Of a stretch of 16,093 bases of DNA, positions 13,326 to 16,093 are shown piece after piece. The notes beneath the pieces are model-generated. The model was not told the DNA's origin and did not search any database. It saw only the letters and a program-made list of their open reading frames with translations. Origin of the DNA: an uncultured Eubacteriales bacterium (GTDB lineage Bacteria > Bacillota > Clostridia > Oscillospirales > Oscillospiraceae). Each line of letters opens with the position of its first letter. Within the stretch, counting starts at the first letter, position 1. Location of the stretch: the NCBI GenBank assembly GCA_900544295.1, contig UQUO01000041.1, positions 1 to 16,093 of the forward strand. Reading direction: 5' to 3'. Both the position numbers and the translations under genes were made by a program.

Positions 13326-14507
13326 ATGGCAAAACGCAAGAACACATCCTATATATCCGGCAAGGAATCCCGGCAGATAACCCGCTTCAACCGCAAGCTC
13401 ACGAAGCGCCTGGAGAAGGAGCGCGCAAGCAAGGCCGCCGACCCCTCGAAGTACGAGACGAAGATGCACGACGAGAACAACGTTGTCGAGTTTGACAACG
13501 TGTGCAGCTACTTCTTCTCAGACGTCGGCACGGTCAAGGCCGTGGACGGCGTGTCTTTCGAAGTGCCGCGCTGCACCACGGTGGGCATAGTCGGCGAGTC
13601 CGGCTGCGGCAAGAGCGTCACGAGCCTGAGCCTCATGCAGCTGCTCCAGCGGCCCCAGGGCCAGACTGTGGGCGGCGAGATACGCCTCAACATGGGCGAC
13701 GGCAAGGCCTACAACATCGTCAACACCCCCACGAGCGAGATGATGAAGATCCGCGGCAACCGCGTCTCGATGATCTTTCAGGAGCCGATGACTAGCCTGA
13801 ACCCCGTCTTCCGCTGCGGCTACCAGATAGACGAGGTCATAAACCTGCACGAGCCGGGGCTGCATAAGGACAAGGTCAGGGAGCGCTCCATCGAGATGCT
13901 GAAGCTCGTCGGCATAGCGAACGCAGAGGGTGTATACAGCATGTACCCGCATGAGCTCTCCGGCGGCATGCGGCAGAGGGTCATGATAGCCATGGCCCTG
14001 GCCTGCTCCCCCGGACTCATAATAGCGGACGAGCCCACGACGGCCCTGGACGTCACTATCCAGGCCCAGATACTCGACCTCTTGAAGGAGCTCAAGGACA
14101 AGATAAACAGCTCCATCATGCTCATCACGCACGACCTTGGCGTCATAGCCAGCATGGCGGACTATGTCGTCGTCATGTACGCGGGCCGCGTCGTCGAGAA
14201 GGGCACGACGGAGGACATCTTCCACAATCCCTGCCATCCCTATACGATAGGCCTGATGAAGTCGAAGCCGGTCGTCGGCAAGAAGGTGGACGCGCTCTAC
14301 AACATCCCCGGCAGCGTGCCGAACCCCGTAAACATGCCCGACTACTGCTACTTCCGCGACCGCTGCGAGCAGTGCGTTGAGAAGTGCCAGGGCGTTTACC
14401 CGCCCGAGATACGCCTGAGCGACACGCATGTCGTCTCCTGCTGGCGCTACGACGGGCAGGGCGAGGTCGTGCGCTGGCCGAAATCCGTGAACGTGGAGGA
14501 GCTTTGA
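13326..14507 (+). CDS. oppD: Peptide ABC transporter ATPase, OppD/DppD type
   Basis: A 393-residue ATPase that powers the importer from the cytoplasmic side. It has Walker A GESGCGKS (90-97), Q-loop FQEPMTSLNPVF, signature LSGGMRQR, Walker B LIIADEPTTALD and switch histidine ITHDLGV. The C-terminal oligopeptide-transporter tail carries Cys341, Cys347, Cys354 and Cys372, the conserved set reported to bind a [4Fe-4S] cluster in peptide-importer ATPases; Cys350 is extra. The N-terminus adds about 50 basic residues before the first strand (EFDNV), more than in most relatives, with many Lys and Arg. A good AAGGAGG lies before the ATG, 13 bp after the permease stop. It forms a heterodimer with the OppF-like protein encoded 1 bp downstream. 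Confidence 0.95.
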   Translation: MAKRKNTSYISGKESRQITRFNRKLTKRLEKERASKAADPSKYETKMHDENNVVEFDNVCSYFFSDVGTVKAVDGVSFEVPRCTTVGIVGESGCGKSVTSLSLMQLLQRPQGQTVGGEIRLNMGDGKAYNIVNTPTSEMMKIRGNRVSMIFQEPMTSLNPVFRCGYQIDEVINLHEPGLHKDKVRERSIEMLKLVGIANAEGVYSMYPHELSGGMRQRVMIAMALACSPGLIIADEPTTALDVTIQAQILDLLKELKDKINSSIMLITHDLGVIASMADYVVVMYAGRVVEKGTTEDIFHNPCHPYTIGLMKSKPVVGKKVDALYNIPGSVPNPVNMPDYCYFRDRCEQCVEKCQGVYPPEIRLSDTHVVSCWRYDGQGEVVRWPKSVNVEEL

Positions 14508-14508
14508 G

Positions 14509-15600
14509 ATGGAAGAGATCAGAAATAACGCTCCCGAAACGGAAAGCAAGTACCTCATCGAGGTCAAAAACCTCGTGAAGTGGTTCCCCATCAAGTCGAG
14601 CTTTTTCAAGCGCACGATAGGCAACGTCCGCGCCGTGGACGGCATCTCCTTCCACATCAAGCGCGGCCAGACCATGGGCCTCGTGGGCGAGTCCGGCTGC
14701 GGAAAGTCCACGGCGGGCAGGACCATACTCCGCCTCATAGAGAAGACCTCGGGCGAGGTGCTTTTCGACGGGCAGGACATCTTCAAGATGAGCCGCGAGG
14801 AGCTGCGCCGCCTGCGTCCCCGTATCCAGATAATCTTCCAGGACCCCTACTCCAGCCTGAGCCCGCGCATCCCCGTGGGCGAGATAATAGGCGAGGCGGT
14901 CCGCGAGCACAACATCGTGCCGAAGGAGGAGTTTGACGACTACATCAGCCGCATAATGCGCGCCTGCGGCCTGCAGGAATACCACAAGGACCGCTATCCG
15001 CACGAGTTCTCCGGCGGACAGCGCCAGCGCATCTGCATCGCCCGCGCCCTGGCTCTGAACCCGGACTTCATCGTCTGCGACGAGCCGGTTTCGGCGCTGG
15101 ATGTGTCCATCCAGGCGCAGATAATAAACCTGCTCAAGCAGCTGCAGAAGGACTTCGGCTTTACCTACCTCTTCATCTCGCACGACCTGTCCGTCGTGGA
15201 GCACATTTCGGACACCGTCGGCGTCATGTACCTGGGCTCGATGGTGGAGTACGCGGACACGGACAAGATCTTTGCTCATCCGCTCCACCCCTATACTGAG
15301 GCACTGTTCTCGGCGATCCCGATCCCGGACCCGGACGTGAAGATGAAGCGCATCATACTCAAGGGCAGCCTGCCCAGCCCGGCGAATCCGCCGAAGGGCT
15401 GCAAGTTCCACACGCGCTGCCACAAGTGCATGGAGGTCTGCAAATACGCCGTGCCGGAGTGGGCGGAGGTCGAGCCGGAGCACTGGTGCGCCTGTCACAT
15501 CTACGACGACGCGGAGCGCAAGGCGCGCGCGGAGCAGGCAATGGCTGAGGCCAAGAGCGGCAAACCCGCTGAGAAGAATGAGCAGAAAGAAGCGGTATGA
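14509..15600 (+). CDS. oppF: Peptide ABC transporter ATPase, OppF/DppF type
   Basis: A 363-residue partner ATPase. Walker A is GESGCGKST (60-68), Q-loop FQDPYSSLSPR, signature FSGGQRQR (Phe in place of Leu, common in OppF), Walker B FIVCDEPVSALD and switch histidine ISHDLSV. The C-terminal tail has the family cysteine set at Cys298, Cys304, Cys311 and Cys327 (Cys307 and Cys329 also present), suited to an Fe-S cluster. It ends in a charged extension rich in Ala, Lys and Glu (about 335-363). The ATG follows the OppD stop by one base, with GGAGGAG inside the end of the previous gene. Its own last 23 bases overlap the start of a small membrane-protein gene in another frame. Confidence 0.95.
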   Translation: MEEIRNNAPETESKYLIEVKNLVKWFPIKSSFFKRTIGNVRAVDGISFHIKRGQTMGLVGESGCGKSTAGRTILRLIEKTSGEVLFDGQDIFKMSREELRRLRPRIQIIFQDPYSSLSPRIPVGEIIGEAVREHNIVPKEEFDDYISRIMRACGLQEYHKDRYPHEFSGGQRQRICIARALALNPDFIVCDEPVSALDVSIQAQIINLLKQLQKDFGFTYLFISHDLSVVEHISDTVGVMYLGSMVEYADTDKIFAHPLHPYTEALFSAIPIPDPDVKMKRIILKGSLPSPANPPKGCKFHTRCHKCMEVCKYAVPEWAEVEPEHWCACHIYDDAERKARAEQAMAEAKSGKPAEKNEQKEAV

Positions 15601-15838
15601 GGACGACGACGGCCGCGTTGTCGCCCGCATGAACGTCGAGGGCATGCCCTGGTATGCCGAGCGGGGCGAGAACGTGCCTGAGCAGACGGAGCAGTCCGGT
15701 GGCCCTGAGCCGATGACGAAGGAAGAGTCCCGGGCTTTCGCCTGGGGAGCCGTTAAGGCTGCGCTGCTTGTTACGGCTGTGTTTTCTGTAGGCGCGGTGC
15801 TGTTTATACTGTTCTGCACTGAGATCTGGTTCCGCTGA
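15578..15838 (+). CDS. Small single-helix membrane protein ending the peptide-transporter operon
   Basis: An 86-residue protein that I do not recognise. It has a basic start (MSRKKR), an acidic, proline-containing soluble region of about 50 residues and one hydrophobic segment near 57-80, ending in TEIWFR. The charge pattern suggests that the N-terminal part is cytoplasmic. The gene starts inside the OppF-like gene (23-base overlap) without a clear Shine-Dalgarno site, so translation is probably coupled to it, and the operon terminator follows. Position and size suggest an accessory subunit of the transporter, but no known family supports this. A shorter start at Met18 is possible. Confidence 0.75.
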   Translation: MSRKKRYEDDDGRVVARMNVEGMPWYAERGENVPEQTEQSGGPEPMTKEESRAFAWGAVKAALLVTAVFSVGAVLFILFCTEIWFR

Positions 15839-15878
15839 ACAAGTTAAAGACGGGCCTTATGGGCCTGTGGGGTGCTTT

Positions 15879-15910
15879 GCGGAGCCCGCGCAAGCGGGCT
15901 CCGCTTTTTT
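15879..15910 (+). terminator. Strong intrinsic terminator of the peptide-transporter operon
   Basis: A perfect 11-bp stem GCGGAGCCCGC / GCGGGCTCCGC with a GCAA tetraloop, followed by six T residues, 40 bases after the last stop codon. Confidence 0.95.
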
Positions 15911-15924
15911 GAGCGTTTCCCTTC

Positions 15925-15952
15925 TGTAGGGGCGGGGTTCCAGCGCCGCCCG
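15925..15952. repeat. Dispersed 28-bp repeat, right copy (inverted)
   Basis: The reverse complement of this stretch matches 151-178 at 26 of 28 positions. It lies immediately past the operon terminator. With the left copy it brackets all genes of the window in opposite orientation. It probably belongs to a genome-wide intergenic repeat family and not to a single mobile unit. Confidence 0.6.
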
Positions 15953-16020
15953 GGGGTGGGTTTTGGCTGGGCGGAACTCGCCGTTTTGTCCTGCTGGACT
16001 TTACGTTGGTGCTGCATGTT

Positions 16021-16060
16021 CCACCCCATTTCTTTGGTCTTGCCCAAAGAAACGGGGTGG
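16021..16060. repeat. 17-bp-arm inverted repeat near the right edge
   Basis: CCACCCCATTTCTTTGG (16021-16037) pairs with CCAAAGAAACGGGGTGG (16044-16060) around the loop TCTTGC, with one mismatch. A further related block (CCCCAAAGAAAGGCG, then GGGGTGG) follows at 16064-16087. The remaining bases from 15953 to the window end show no gene. This looks like a second type of dispersed intergenic repeat. Confidence 0.6.
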
Positions 16061-16093
16061 AGCCCCAAAGAAAGGCGCTTGGGGTGGTGGCGC

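Noticed and set aside
1..16093. CRISPR arrays, tRNA or rRNA genes, transposases, prophage genes
   Set aside because: No regularly spaced repeats, cloverleaf sequences, rRNA stretches or mobile-element proteins were seen on either strand.

Overview
The window is GC-rich, with short intergenic gaps, strong Shine-Dalgarno sites and sigma-A-type promoters. Its proteins look like a gut-type Clostridia, most likely Oscillospirales/Oscillospiraceae: Alr-rich lipoprotein SBPs, a UgpC/MsmK ATPase with a lysine-rich insert, and a tungsten aldehyde oxidoreductase with its own polyferredoxin. This placement is inference from protein style, not from a marker gene.

Left part, minus strand (230-4039): a tight four-gene operon read leftward, polyferredoxin -> tungsten aldehyde:ferredoxin oxidoreductase (AOR) -> MoaD/ThiS-like protein -> iron-containing alcohol dehydrogenase. 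Two joints are ATGA overlaps. Together the genes look like a carboxylate/aldehyde/alcohol interconversion module fed by ferredoxin. A divergent GntR/UTRA regulator (4266-5051) faces it across a promoter region with near-perfect promoter hexamers and an inverted repeat, so it is the natural candidate regulator.

Middle (5058-7654): a terminator, then a promoter with a roughly 175-nt structured leader in front of a solitary UgpC/MsmK-type sugar ABC ATPase (5355-6560), closed by a strong terminator. After an AT-rich gap with a perfect 7-4-7 palindrome and a 21-bp-spaced direct repeat comes a small XRE regulator followed 2 bp later by a four-helix membrane protein of unknown function.

Right part (7714-15838): a complete peptide-type ABC importer operon, in the order substrate-binding lipoprotein, OppB-like permease, OppC-like permease, OppD-like ATPase, OppF-like ATPase and a small single-helix membrane protein, ended by a strong terminator. 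No terminator separates it from the XRE/membrane pair, so they may be co-transcribed. Two proteins here are unusual. The substrate-binding protein is circularly permuted: the segment normally forming its C-terminal third sits directly after the lipobox, and the normal N-terminal two thirds follow. The OppC-like permease carries about 400 extra residues outside the membrane between its first helix and the transport core, built partly from four degenerate repeats. Both window ends carry GC-rich hairpins and an inverted copy of the same 28-bp dispersed repeat.
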